Below, piece after piece: positions 33,490-41,852 of a DNA stretch of 64,000 bases. Below the pieces are notes generated by a model, which saw only the letters and a list, made by a program, of their open reading frames with translations, ran no database searches and was not told the DNA's origin. The DNA comes from Hyphomicrobiales bacterium. GTDB lineage: Bacteria > Pseudomonadota > Alphaproteobacteria > Rhizobiales > Rhizobiaceae. Within the stretch, counting starts at the first letter, position 1, and each line of letters starts with the position of its first letter. Made by a program: the position numbers and the translations under genes. The stretch is taken from positions 31,019-95,018 of the forward strand of contig UCMT01000029.1 in assembly GCA_900473795.1 (NCBI GenBank), written 5' to 3'.

Positions 33490-35254
33490 GCATCACGAAG
33501 CGTCGACTTGCCTTGTCTGCATCTCGCCTCTCCCGTCGGGCAATCGACCATTTTCATGTCGATACTTAAACAAAAATGAAGATATCCACGGTAATATAGC
33601 CAGACCTACTGTAATCCTCTCTAACATTCACGTCGAGGAAACGGCCCTGGCCCCGCTTGATATACCGGTCGCAAGACTAAAAGATGCTCTGCGTCGCAGC
33701 CGGTTTGAACCCGCATTTCAGCCACTCGTGGATTTATCAAATGGATCGGTTGTGGGTTTCGAGGTTCTGGCGCGATGGGTCGACCCCGCTCTACCAGCTA
33801 TTGGTCCAGTGCATTTTATTCCGGCTGCCGAACGGTACGGCTTGATCGGTCCGCTGACGCGGCAAATTCTTTGCAAGGGATGCACCGAGGCTCTTCAATT
33901 TCCCGCCGAACCGATCCTCGCCTTCAATCTCTCCCCGCTTCAATTTCGGGATCCTGACCTTTTCGATTTCGTCTTGGCGGTAATAGAACCGACCGGCTTT
34001 CCGGTGCAGCGCGTCCATATCGAGATGACCGAGAGTGCCTTGATCGGTGATGACGGCGTTGCACTTACGACCGTCCAGCGATTCAAATCCGTCGGCATAG
34101 GTGTCGCACTGGACGATTTTGGAACTGGTTTTGCCAGTCTAACAAGGCTCCATGCGTTTCCGTTTGAGACGCTCAAGATCGATGCCAGTTTCGTCCAGAC
34201 GATGGAAACCGACCCAGGCAGCCGCAAGATCGTGGCGTCCGTCGTCGGTCTTGGCCAAAGCTTAGGAATGACAGTTGTTGCAGAGGGGGTAGAAACCGAG
34301 CGGCAAGCCACAATCCTGCGGCGCCTCGGATGTGACATCGCTCAAGGCTGGCTGTTCGGCAAACCGGCGGCGGCTTCGGAAATCGCCAGGTCGCCGACGC
34401 CCGCTACCAGAGGCATGCCGAGGAAATCGACGTGCGTTTCCCCGCTGCAACGATTCCATCAATTGGAAGCCTTGTATAAAGACGCGCCAATCGCGCTTGG
34501 ATTCGCTGATCTCGATCTCCGATACGTCAGCGTCAATGACCGGCTGGCGCAAATTCTTGGTCGGTCGGCAGCAGACATCGTCGGCCAACCTATAACGGAG
34601 AAATTGCCCGCGCGTCACAAGATGGCGATGGCTCGTCTGGTTCAGCGCATCATAGACGGCCGCTCCATCAAATCCCACGAATATAGCGACGGGGTAACGG
34701 GGCGCTCCTACCTCATCTCGTGCCAATGCGTTTGCGATGACGTGGGCGATGCCATCGGATTGTCGATCGCCGCAATCGACATCACCCAGCGCAAAGCGGC
34801 ACAACTCGCGCTGAAGGCCGACGAGGAACACTTCCGTCGTGCCGTGGAGCTCAGTCCAAATGTCGCATGGGCGGCCAAGCCATCAGGCGAAGTGGACTAT
34901 ATGAGTCCGGCGCTGGGGGTTGGCGAAGCAAGCGCGATGGCTGATAGGATTGCTGACTGGTATGCGCGAATGCACGAACAGGACAGGGCGAGGGTACGGC
35001 AGGAATGGCTCGCATGGCTGCCGTCTCAACAGCCATTTTCAACCGAGTTCCGCATCAGATGGACTAACGGCGAATGGCGGTGGGTGTTGAGCCGGGCAAA
35101 ACCGTTTTTCAATTCAAGGGGCCAATTGGAACGATGGTACGGCGTCATTAGCGACATCAGCGACCAGAAGATCCTGGAGGCGACGGTCGCTCGCATGGCA
35201 GGCTTGCCTCAGGAGAATGCCCAAGCCGCGCAAATCTTAAAGCTGTTTCGCTGA
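33467..35254 (+). CDS. EAL-domain c-di-GMP phosphodiesterase with two C-terminal PAS domains (start uncertain)
   Basis: The EAL domain is complete: GFEVLAR (signature as EVL), FNLSP (Asn), IEMTES (Glu), ALDDFGTG (paired Asp), LKIDASF (Lys), and VAEGVET with GCDIAQGWLFGKP (Glu, Gln), so hydrolysis of c-di-GMP is expected. Two PAS domains follow (APIALGFADLDLRYVSVND; RAVELSPNVAWAAKPSGE to YGVISDISDQK). The end LEATVARMAGLPQEN looks like the start of a linker that normally leads to a kinase or GGDEF domain. No ATG, GTG or TTG lies in frame between the AraC stop and the EAL domain; the nearest is ATG 33467 inside the AraC gene. An N-terminal truncation or frameshift is possible. Confidence 0.75.
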   Translation: MFAPRPGEHHEASTCLVCISPLPSGNRPFSCRYLNKNEDIHGNIARPTVILSNIHVEETALAPLDIPVARLKDALRRSRFEPAFQPLVDLSNGSVVGFEVLARWVDPALPAIGPVHFIPAAERYGLIGPLTRQILCKGCTEALQFPAEPILAFNLSPLQFRDPDLFDFVLAVIEPTGFPVQRVHIEMTESALIGDDGVALTTVQRFKSVGIGVALDDFGTGFASLTRLHAFPFETLKIDASFVQTMETDPGSRKIVASVVGLGQSLGMTVVAEGVETERQATILRRLGCDIAQGWLFGKPAAASEIARSPTPATRGMPRKSTCVSPLQRFHQLEALYKDAPIALGFADLDLRYVSVNDRLAQILGRSAADIVGQPITEKLPARHKMAMARLVQRIIDGRSIKSHEYSDGVTGRSYLISCQCVCDDVGDAIGLSIAAIDITQRKAAQLALKADEEHFRRAVELSPNVAWAAKPSGEVDYMSPALGVGEASAMADRIADWYARMHEQDRARVRQEWLAWLPSQQPFSTEFRIRWTNGEWRWVLSRAKPFFNSRGQLERWYGVISDISDQKILEATVARMAGLPQENAQAAQILKLFR

Positions 35255-35486
35255 AACAGGGCGCAGGAAGCCAGAGTGTCGCAGTAATATAATGCTGCCG
35301 TGGGCGCTGGAATCGACCTTGGCGCCACCTCATTGAGCGGAGCTAGCATGCAGATCCAACGGCGAGGATGCATCCATCTCGTTGTCTGCTTTGCGGATCT
35401 CAAAGACCGGGTTCTTCTCTTTTACAAATCTAAGCCGAAGGACCGGACGCGGTCGCCTTCCACCGCATCCTCGCCAAGGCGGCCGG

Positions 35487-35765
35487 TTACCACGTCGCGC
35501 AGCCAGCTTTCTGAAGACGGCGATCGAGCAGGAGCCGTCCCCAGCCGTCGGGCAAACTGTCGTTAAACAAGCCATGGAGGCCGTCGAACGGATCGCGCGA
35601 CGCCGCAATCAGGCCTAAATTCGTTTTCACGTTGAAGGGAGATACCGGCAACGGCGCAGCGAGGAATTCTGCCGAGTATTCAAAATACGCCCGACGTTCG
35701 TTGCTGCTCCATGCGAGTGTTCCTCGGTTTCTCGGATCTCCCTCGAGATCGAGAATGACGCTCAA
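35487..35765 (-). pseudogene. HipA N-terminal fragment (truncated toxin)
   Basis: 92 residues with the HipA N-terminal subdomain ending in GLHGLFNDSLPDGWGRLLLD, which is diagnostic of HipA-family Ser/Thr kinases. The frame stops right after RLQKAGCATW, and no kinase-core motif (HipA-C) is found to the left in any frame, so the toxin kinase is lost. The start is a TTG overlapping the stop of the HipB-like gene. Without the kinase domain no toxin activity is expected. Confidence 0.7.
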
Positions 35766-36085
35766 TTTTCGGATTGGCTTGAATTTCGTTTCTTACGCAC
35801 CCTTTGCCTGAGCGGGCGGTCCAGGACGTCGTCAATTGTCTTTGGCAGCCGAGGCGGAAACAAGTGCTCGAACTCAGCTTCGGCGTCTAGAACAAACGCA
35901 ATCTTTACAATCGCTTCGAGCGAAATTTTTCCTGACCCCTCGAACAGTCTCAGAGAGCCATAGGAGACGCCAGCTCTTGCGGCTAGCTCCCTCTGCGTGA
36001 GGCCGAAGTCAATCCGCCGACGCTTCATTCTTTCCGAGAGTCCCCTCATCACCTCGGCGGGAGATGTCATACTAAATGCTAACAT
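35762..36085 (-). CDS. XRE/HipB-like helix-turn-helix regulator (orphan antitoxin)
   Basis: 107 residues. A Cro/C1-type helix-turn-helix occupies residues 18-70 (RRIDFGLTQRELAARAGVSYGSLRLFEGSGKISLEAIVKIA), followed by a basic tail. It overlaps the truncated HipA gene, as in hipBA pairs. The start is the ATG at 36085 or, less likely, the ATG at 36070. Two direct repeats TGGCACTTAA lie directly upstream (36088 and 36106) and probably serve as its operator. With HipA broken it may act only as a local repressor. Confidence 0.8.
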   Translation of the reverse strand: MLAFSMTSPAEVMRGLSERMKRRRIDFGLTQRELAARAGVSYGSLRLFEGSGKISLEAIVKIAFVLDAEAEFEHLFPPRLPKTIDDVLDRPLRQRVRKKRNSSQSEN

Positions 36086-36087
36086 AT

Positions 36088-36115
36088 TGGCACTTAACTC
36101 GTTTATGGCACTTAA
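36088..36115. promoter_or_regulatory. Direct repeats upstream of the HipB-like gene
   Basis: TGGCACTTAA occurs at 36088-36097 and again at 36106-36115, an 18-bp period. The position directly before the start suggests autoregulation by the HipB-like protein. Confidence 0.5.
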
Positions 36116-36336
36116 TTACCAATATAATAGCAATTACGTGAATTTCAACGGCAGGCGAGCGATTGCGCGGCTTCCCCGCTCGGGTGTCGCATGTTCAGGG
36201 CCATACGAATACCACCGCGCTGGCCTTCCGATCGCCGTTTGCGACCTCGGCCGTGCCGTGCTCGGTTGACCGCAGTCAGCGAGAGGATGGCTACTTCTCG
36301 CAGACATTAGGCCAATTGGACGAGTTTGGGCCGGCC

Positions 36337-36663
36337 TTAGGCTCCCGGTGGACGATACCGAACCGACTTTGCCTTTCCCAGGGCTGCCATCGTATCCTCG
36401 ACGGAGAGGAGGACAGTAGTCTCAAAAGAGCTGAGAGCGCCACCTGCGCCGATAGCAAGTGCGACAGCCGCCATCGATACGTTGTCGGGCGCCTCCCACA
36501 AATTCCAACCATCATGCTCGCCAAAAGCGTACCAGAACCCATGCAGCTTGCCGCCGACCGATTCAATGTAAGCGCGTGCCGCGTCCCGGCGATCCTCGGG
36601 GGTTTCGATCATGCGCGCCCAAGTCTCGGGCGTGTAGCTGAAGCGCGTGAGATACATGGCCAT
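36337..36663 (-). CDS. GYD domain-containing protein
   Basis: 108 residues. MYLTRFSYTPETWARMI at the start, then ARAYIESVGGKLHGFWYAFGEHDGWNLWEAPDN and the helix MAAVALAIGAGGAL follow the GYD domain (ferredoxin-like fold, function unknown). The family is common in Rhizobiales. GGAGGCTAAC precedes the ATG. It is monocistronic, and nothing in its neighbourhood indicates a role. Confidence 0.85.
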   Translation of the reverse strand: MAMYLTRFSYTPETWARMIETPEDRRDAARAYIESVGGKLHGFWYAFGEHDGWNLWEAPDNVSMAAVALAIGAGGALSSFETTVLLSVEDTMAALGKAKSVRYRPPGA

Positions 36664-37015
36664 CGTTAGCCTCCTCCATCGGAATACAGCAGTTAACGCT
36701 CAGGCTTGAAAGAACGCGAGTCATTTCCACCGTGCGGGTTTGTCGTGCGTGACAACCTTGTCGCTTCATCCTCCTCCTCGACAAGGCGATCGATGCCGGC
36801 ACGATTACGCTTGGCGACACGTGCGGATCCATTCGCAATCTGCGCGCACGTTTCATGTCGGTCATCGCCCCGATGGGGAGGAATTCCTTATCCCCCAGTG
36901 CAGTTGTCGGCCAACTGCATATGATATTAACATCCGAAACCCGATCCATCCCGGAACCCATTGATTCTCTTGAGGAATGGAAGTATTTGTCTTGTCGACA
37001 AGAGGAATTTTTAAG
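36664..37015. other. Intergenic stretch before the hydroxyproline regulator
   Basis: 352 bp. No gene with a ribosome site was found. A short frame at about 36780-36880 (DKAIDAGTITLGDTCGSIR in another reading) could be a remnant but is not recognisable. The right end carries the operator at 36991. Confidence 0.4.
36991..37002. promoter_or_regulatory. Palindromic operator of the hydroxyproline GntR regulator
   Basis: CTTGTCGACAAG, a perfect 12-bp palindrome 14 bp before the regulator start. The same core recurs at 37736 before the DapA-like gene. Confidence 0.75.
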
Positions 37016-37720
37016 ATGGCTGATACCGAACCAACCCCAGTTCCTGAACGCAAGCGGGGTTCCGGCGTAAAAATGGTCTATGACCTTTTGCGCGACGAAA
37101 TTCTCGATCTGGTTCTCCCGCCCGGTAGCCCGGTCGACGAGGTGCAACTTGCCGAACGGTTCAAGATGTCGCGCACACCCATCCGTGAGGCGCTCGTGCG
37201 GCTCGCCGGTGAAGGGCTCATCGAAACGCTGCCCAACCGCTCGACGATGGTATCGAACATCGACTTCCTCAATCTCCATACCTTCTTCGACGCGCTGGTA
37301 CTGATGTATCGGGTGACGACGCGGCTTGCGGCGCAGAACCACCGCCAGGAAGACCTGCCAACCATCCGCGGCTTCCACGAGGACTATGCGGCGGCGGTCA
37401 CAGCGCGCGACACGCTGGCGATGATCGCCACCAACGTGGCTTTCCATGCGGCGATCGCCGAGGCCGGCCGCAACCCCTATTTTACCGGTCTCTTCCGCCG
37501 GCTTCTCGACGAGGGACGCCGGATCCTTCGCCTCTACTACCAGTCCTACGAGGAACAGTTTCCACAGCGTTTCGTAGACGAACACGCCGAAATCATTGCC
37601 GCAATCGAAGCGCGCGACATTGAGGGCGCCGACCGTCTGGGCAAGGCGCATGCAGAACAGATCGTGCTTCAGGTGCAGCAGCTGTTTAGCCGCAACGTTC
37701 GGCTGGATATCGCGCTGTGA
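37016..37720 (+). CDS. GntR family (FCD) regulator of hydroxyproline-type catabolism
   Basis: 234 residues. The winged helix contains FKMSRTPIREALVRLAGEGL, and the FCD domain follows (HTFFDALVLMYRVTTRLAAQ, MIATNVAFHAAIAEAGRNPYF, VDEHAEIIAAIEARDIEGAD). The start is the ATG at 37016 behind AGAGGAAT. Palindromes CTTGTCGACAAG before its own start and CTTGTCGACAAA before the next gene indicate autoregulation plus control of the lyase gene. It is distinct from the two GntR proteins of the left island. The ligand is probably a hydroxyproline-pathway acid (inference from neighbours). Confidence 0.88.
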   Translation: MADTEPTPVPERKRGSGVKMVYDLLRDEILDLVLPPGSPVDEVQLAERFKMSRTPIREALVRLAGEGLIETLPNRSTMVSNIDFLNLHTFFDALVLMYRVTTRLAAQNHRQEDLPTIRGFHEDYAAAVTARDTLAMIATNVAFHAAIAEAGRNPYFTGLFRRLLDEGRRILRLYYQSYEEQFPQRFVDEHAEIIAAIEARDIEGADRLGKAHAEQIVLQVQQLFSRNVRLDIAL

Positions 37721-37735
37721 TCTTCTTGTATTTTT

Positions 37736-37747
37736 CTTGTCGACAAA
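37736..37747. promoter_or_regulatory. Second GntR palindrome, before the DapA-like gene
   Basis: CTTGTCGACAAA within a T-rich to A-rich context (TTTTT before, TAAAA after). It lies 81 bp before the lyase start. Confidence 0.7.
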
Positions 37748-37827
37748 TAAAATGCAAGATGCTATAGCCGCCTTGAACAAGGGGACCATGCCGGCTGCAT
37801 GCCCCGAGGGGCCGAAAGGAGATTGAT

Positions 37828-38790
37828 ATGAAGGCCAAAATTTTCTCCGGAGTCATTCCCGCATTGATGACGCCCTGCACGGAAGACCGCACCCCTGACT
37901 TCGACGCGCTTGTGCGCAAGGGCAAGGAACTGATCGAGAGCGGCATGTCCGCCGTCGTTTATTGCGGCTCGATGGGTGATTGGCCGCTTTTGACCGACGC
38001 GCAGCGCATGGAAGGCGTCGAGCGCCTGGTGAAAGCCGGCATTCCCGTCATCGTCGGCACCGGCGCCGTCAACACCGCCTCCGCCGTTGCGCACGCCGCA
38101 CACGCCCAAAAGGTCGGGGCGCAGGGTCTGATGGTCATCCCGCGCGTTTTGTCGCGTGGCTCTGTCGTCGCCGCCCAGAAGAACCACTTCAAGGCCATCC
38201 TCGCTGCCGCTCCAGACCTGCCGGCGGTCATCTACAACAGCCCGTACTACGGCTTCGCCACCCGCGCCGACCTGTTCTTTGCACTGCGCGCAGAGCATCC
38301 CAACCTCGTCGGCTTCAAAGAATTCGGCGGCGCGGCCGACATGCGCTATGCCGCTGAAAACATCACCAGCCGCGACGATGACGTCTCGCTGATGATCGGC
38401 GTCGATACCTGCGTGTTCCATGGCTTCGTCAACTGCGGTGCCGTCGGTGCGATCACCGGTATCGGCTGCGTGCTGCCCCGGGAAGTCATCCACATGTGCA
38501 ACCTGTCGCAGGCCGCTGCCGCCGGCGATCCGGATGCCCGCCAGCGCGCGCTGGAACTGGAATCGGCGCTTGCCGTGCTCTCCTCCTTCGACGAAGGCCC
38601 GGATCTCGTTCTCTACTTCAAGCACATGATGGTGCTGAAGGGCGACAAGGAATACACGCTCCACTTCAACGAGACCGACGCGCTCTTCGACAGCCAGCGC
38701 GGCTATGTCGAAGCCCAGCTCCGGCTCTTCGATACCTGGTATGCCGAGTGGAGCAAGCTCCCCGGTGCGGTTCAGAAGTACAAGGCCTGA
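37828..38790 (+). CDS. Dihydrodipicolinate synthase family lyase/deaminase (HypD-like)
   Basis: 320 residues of class I aldolase-type TIM barrel. The Schiff-base Lys is in LVGFKEFGG (about residue 172), the proton-relay Tyr in VIYNSPYYG (about 144), and the GSMGDWPLLT loop replaces the pyruvate-binding GTTGE of DapA. In hydroxyproline catabolism a member of this family converts pyrroline-4-hydroxy-2-carboxylate to 2-oxoglutarate semialdehyde; the neighbours make that or a close variant the best guess. GAAAGGAGATTGAT precedes the ATG. A strong terminator follows at 38811. Confidence 0.8.
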   Translation: MKAKIFSGVIPALMTPCTEDRTPDFDALVRKGKELIESGMSAVVYCGSMGDWPLLTDAQRMEGVERLVKAGIPVIVGTGAVNTASAVAHAAHAQKVGAQGLMVIPRVLSRGSVVAAQKNHFKAILAAAPDLPAVIYNSPYYGFATRADLFFALRAEHPNLVGFKEFGGAADMRYAAENITSRDDDVSLMIGVDTCVFHGFVNCGAVGAITGIGCVLPREVIHMCNLSQAAAAGDPDARQRALELESALAVLSSFDEGPDLVLYFKHMMVLKGDKEYTLHFNETDALFDSQRGYVEAQLRLFDTWYAEWSKLPGAVQKYKA

Positions 38791-38810
38791 GCCTGGTCTT
38801 CTCTCATTCC

Positions 38811-38842
38811 AAAGGCCCTCCCCATGGAGGGCCTTTCTTTTT
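38811..38842 (+). terminator. Rho-independent terminator after the DapA-like gene
   Basis: An 11-bp stem AAAGGCCCTCC / GGAGGGCCTTT with a CCAT loop is followed by CTTTTT. It ends the regulator-lyase transcript. Confidence 0.9.
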
Positions 38843-38936
38843 GCCAGCTAAGCAATTCAGGCAAACGCACTAAACGGTTTTTGCGCCGGAGGCGCGTGAA
38901 CACAAAGAGCTGCTCAACGGAAGGTGTAACCCGCGG

Positions 38937-39974
38937 TCAGGCGACCGCATCGAGCCCCTGGGCCAGAAGGCGGTCGAGCTGCTCCATCTCGGTGGCGGTC
39001 AGCGTGATGCCGTCCGTCTCGGACTTTGCGCGAGCCAGGAAGCGGCGCTGCGACGGCAGGCGGGCACCCTGGTCGACGATCGCGTCGAAGAGCACTTCGG
39101 CACGGGCGAAGGCATTACCGGGACGACCGGCAGAAAATGCTTGGGGAGACATGGCAATAATGAGTTCGCCGTGGAAGGGGGCGAGCGTCGTCGTGCCGAG
39201 ATAATCCAGCACTTCGGGGCTCGTCAGGTCGCCGATCATGATGCCGGCGAGCAGTTCGATCATCGTGCCGATGGCCGAACCCTTGTGGCCGCCGAAGGGC
39301 AGCATGGCCCCGGCAAGAGCTGCTTCCGGATCCGTCGTCGGATTGCCACTGGCATCGATCGCCCAACCTTCCGGCAGTTGCTTGCCGGCGCGGCGGTGTA
39401 GTTCGATTTCCCCCCGGGCGGCAACCGACGTGGCGAAGTCGAACACATAGGGCGGCTGGTTTTCACGCGGCCAGCCGAAGGCGAAAGGGTTGGTGCCGAG
39501 CAGCGGCTTGTTGCCCCCGGTGGGTGCCACGGTCGCATAGCTCGGGCACATGACAAGGCCGGCAAGCCCCTCGCCCGTCACGGCCTCGACCTCAGGCCAA
39601 AGCGCGGAGAAATGGGTGCAGTCGTTGATGACGAGAGCGGCAAGACCCAGCGTGCGCGCACGCTCGGCCAGCACCGGTGCGCCGAGTTCGAAGGCCGCAT
39701 TGGCAAAACCGCCCCTGGCGTTGACCTTGACGATGGCCGACCCCTCCATCGGCAGGAGTTCCGGCACGGCATCAGGCCTTACCTTGCCGGCCCTTACGGT
39801 GCGCAGCGCGCCCTCGATACGGTAGATGCCGTGCGATTTGCAGGCATCCCGCTCACCGGCGACGATCACGCGAGCGAGCGCACCAGCCTGAGCCGCGTTC
39901 AGGCCGGCCTTTAGGAAGATCGCTTCAACACGCTCGTGAAGGGCGGCAATCGTCAACGTGCAGGTTTGCGTCAT
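38937..39974 (-). CDS. Ldh2-family NAD(P)H reductase, probable pyrroline-2-carboxylate reductase
   Basis: 345 residues of the malate/L-lactate/ureidoglycolate dehydrogenase superfamily. Landmarks are DACKSHGIYRIEGALR (catalytic His), GGFANAAFELG, VAPTGGNKPLLGTNPFAFGWP and PFGGHKGSAIGTMIELLAG. In 3-hydroxyproline pathways this family supplies the pyrroline-2-carboxylate reductase that yields L-proline, and the adjacent aconitase X and racemase-family genes point to that reaction. The ATG at 39974 was preferred over upstream codons because of GAGAGACGAAAG. It is divergent from the aconitase X gene. Confidence 0.82.
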   Translation of the reverse strand: MTQTCTLTIAALHERVEAIFLKAGLNAAQAGALARVIVAGERDACKSHGIYRIEGALRTVRAGKVRPDAVPELLPMEGSAIVKVNARGGFANAAFELGAPVLAERARTLGLAALVINDCTHFSALWPEVEAVTGEGLAGLVMCPSYATVAPTGGNKPLLGTNPFAFGWPRENQPPYVFDFATSVAARGEIELHRRAGKQLPEGWAIDASGNPTTDPEAALAGAMLPFGGHKGSAIGTMIELLAGIMIGDLTSPEVLDYLGTTTLAPFHGELIIAMSPQAFSAGRPGNAFARAEVLFDAIVDQGARLPSQRRFLARAKSETDGITLTATEMEQLDRLLAQGLDAVA

Positions 39975-40023
39975 CTTTCGTCTCTCAGGCAGTTCCGGCC
40001 ATGACAGGCTGGCGATTGAATTT

Positions 40024-40048
40024 ATGCATACAAATAGTATACATATCT
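40024..40048. promoter_or_regulatory. Candidate operator in the reductase/aconitase X divergent promoter
   Basis: Repeats ATACA-AATAGT-ATACA with an embedded GTATAC palindrome lie between the divergent genes, followed by TCGACAAG, a half of the CTTGTCGACAAG operator. This is weaker than the sites at 36991 and 37736. Confidence 0.4.
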
Positions 40049-40099
40049 TCGACAAGCGCAATTCGCTCCGCGTCCAAACCCACGAGAAAGGTACCTCAA

Positions 40100-40147
40100 A
40101 TGGCCTTCACTCCCAGCGTAGACACTTCGACGCAGGCGCATGGCTGA
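40100..40147 (+). CDS. Possible 15-residue leader peptide overlapping aconitase X start
   Basis: ATG at 40100 behind AAAGGTACC encodes [15 protein letters not shown]. Its stop at 40145-40147 overlaps the start region of the aconitase X gene (ATG at 40140), which itself lacks a good ribosome site. Translational coupling is the likely reason to keep such a frame; coding for a functional peptide is not implied. Confidence 0.35.
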   Translation: MAFTPSVDTSTQAHG

Positions 40148-41843
40148 TAAGATACCCCATCCTGCCTCCGCTCGCAGCATTCTTGGCGGCACCGCCAGTG
40201 GTCGGGTCATAGCCACCGGAGAGGCGCTGAGCTTCTGGGGCGGGGTAGACCCTGCTACCGCGCGCGTTATCGATGTGCACCACCCGCTGCATGGGACGTG
40301 CCTGACCGGCAGTGTTCTGGTGATGCCGTCGAGCCGCGGGTCCTGCACGGGTTCGGGGGTTCTGCTCGATCTTGTGTTGACGGGTCGCGCGCCGGCCGCC
40401 TTGGTCTTCTCTGAGGCCGAGGATGTGCTTACCCTCGGGGCATTGATCGCCTCCGAGATGTTCGGCAACCCGCTGCCCGTTCTGCGGCTTGGGCCGGAAG
40501 GCTTTGCGGCGCTTTCCCGTGCCCAAACCGCGCACATCAGCGACACGGCCGTCGTCGCCGACGGGCTGGAGATTCCGATTGCCCCGCCTGCAACCTTAAC
40601 GCTCGACCTGACCGAAGCCGACCATGCCATGCTTGATGGACAGCAGGGCGTCGCCATACAGCAGGCGATGCGCATCATCTGCGCAATGGCAGCGCAACAG
40701 GGTGCGCTGGGCCTGGTGGACGTTAGCCAGGGCCATATCGACGGCTGCATCTACGCGAGCCCCGCAAACCTGACGTTTGCCGAGAAGATGGCTGATATGG
40801 GTGTACAGGTTCGCGTGCCGACGACGATGAACGCCATTTCGGTTGACCGCGCCAATTGGCAGGCGCAGGGCGTACCACAGTCCTTCGGCGACCCGGCCGC
40901 ACGGCTCGCAGACGCCTATGTCCGCATGGGCTGCCGGCCGACCTTCACCTGCGCGCCCTATTTACTCGACAGCGCCCCAACGCCAGGCGAATCCATCGCA
41001 TGGGCGGAATCCAATGCGGTGATCTTCGCCAATACAGTTCTCGGCGCCAGAACCGCAAAGCACCCCGATTTCCTGGACCTTTGCATCGCGCTGACGGCGC
41101 GGGCGCCGCTGTCCGGCGTCTATCTCGATGAACACCGCAAGGCGCGGCGGGTGGTCAATGTCGAGCTGCCTGAGCACGTGGACGATTCCTTCTGGCCGCT
41201 TATCGGCTATCTCGCCGGCCGCGCTGCGCCCGACCGCATTGCGCTTCTGCGGGGTCTCGCCTCGGCGCAGCCCTCGGTGGACGATCTCAAAGCGCTCTGT
41301 GCTGCCTTCGGCACCACCTCCGCGGCCCCGATGCTGCATGTGGAAGGCGTGACACCCGAGGCGGCCGGCGCGGCGCTCGACAGCGCCGACTTCGTAACAA
41401 TATCCCGCGCCGACATGGCTGCCGCCTGGACACTCTTGAATGAAGGACCGGAGCAGATTGAGCTCGTCGCCATCGGCAGCCCTCACGCTTCCCTGACCGA
41501 GTGTCGTGCCTTGGCCGTGGCGCTCGCTGGTCGCAGCCGTCACCCTGACGTGACGGTGATCGTCACGGCCGGTCGGCAAGTCATCAGCGAGGCACGAAGC
41601 GAGGGTTTGCTGACGAGGCTGGAAGATTGCGGCGTGCAGGTACTGCCTGATCTCTGCTGGTGCTCGATAAGCGAGCCTGTGTTCCCGACGCGCACCCGCA
41701 CCCTGATGACAAATTCGGGCAAGTATGCCCATTACGGTCCCGGCCTCTCGGGCCGAGCCGTTCGCTTCGGCAGTCTTGCCGATTGCGTCACTGCAGCCCT
41801 GACCGGACGCGTTCCGGCACGGTTGCCCGACTGGCTTTCCTGA
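40140..41843 (+). CDS. Aconitase X (fused), probable cis-3-hydroxy-L-proline dehydratase
   Basis: 567 residues. The N-terminal 130 form the small swivelling domain ([39 protein letters not shown]), normally a separate subunit in other aconitase X types. The large domain follows with [76 protein letters not shown] and a late [13 protein letters not shown]. Characterised bacterial members dehydrate cis-3-hydroxy-L-proline using an iron-sulfur cluster; the Cys residues in TCAPYL and CWC are candidates for ligands. The neighbours (racemase-family enzyme, Ldh2-type reductase) agree with a 3-hydroxyproline route to proline. Confidence 0.85.
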   Translation: MADKIPHPASARSILGGTASGRVIATGEALSFWGGVDPATARVIDVHHPLHGTCLTGSVLVMPSSRGSCTGSGVLLDLVLTGRAPAALVFSEAEDVLTLGALIASEMFGNPLPVLRLGPEGFAALSRAQTAHISDTAVVADGLEIPIAPPATLTLDLTEADHAMLDGQQGVAIQQAMRIICAMAAQQGALGLVDVSQGHIDGCIYASPANLTFAEKMADMGVQVRVPTTMNAISVDRANWQAQGVPQSFGDPAARLADAYVRMGCRPTFTCAPYLLDSAPTPGESIAWAESNAVIFANTVLGARTAKHPDFLDLCIALTARAPLSGVYLDEHRKARRVVNVELPEHVDDSFWPLIGYLAGRAAPDRIALLRGLASAQPSVDDLKALCAAFGTTSAAPMLHVEGVTPEAAGAALDSADFVTISRADMAAAWTLLNEGPEQIELVAIGSPHASLTECRALAVALAGRSRHPDVTVIVTAGRQVISEARSEGLLTRLEDCGVQVLPDLCWCSISEPVFPTRTRTLMTNSGKYAHYGPGLSGRAVRFGSLADCVTAALTGRVPARLPDWLS

Positions 41844-41852
41844 GGACACATC

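Noticed and set aside
38937..39974. Lactate or malate dehydrogenase as the function of the Ldh2-family gene
   Set aside because: The family is broad, and the aconitase X and racemase-family neighbours favour an imine reductase.
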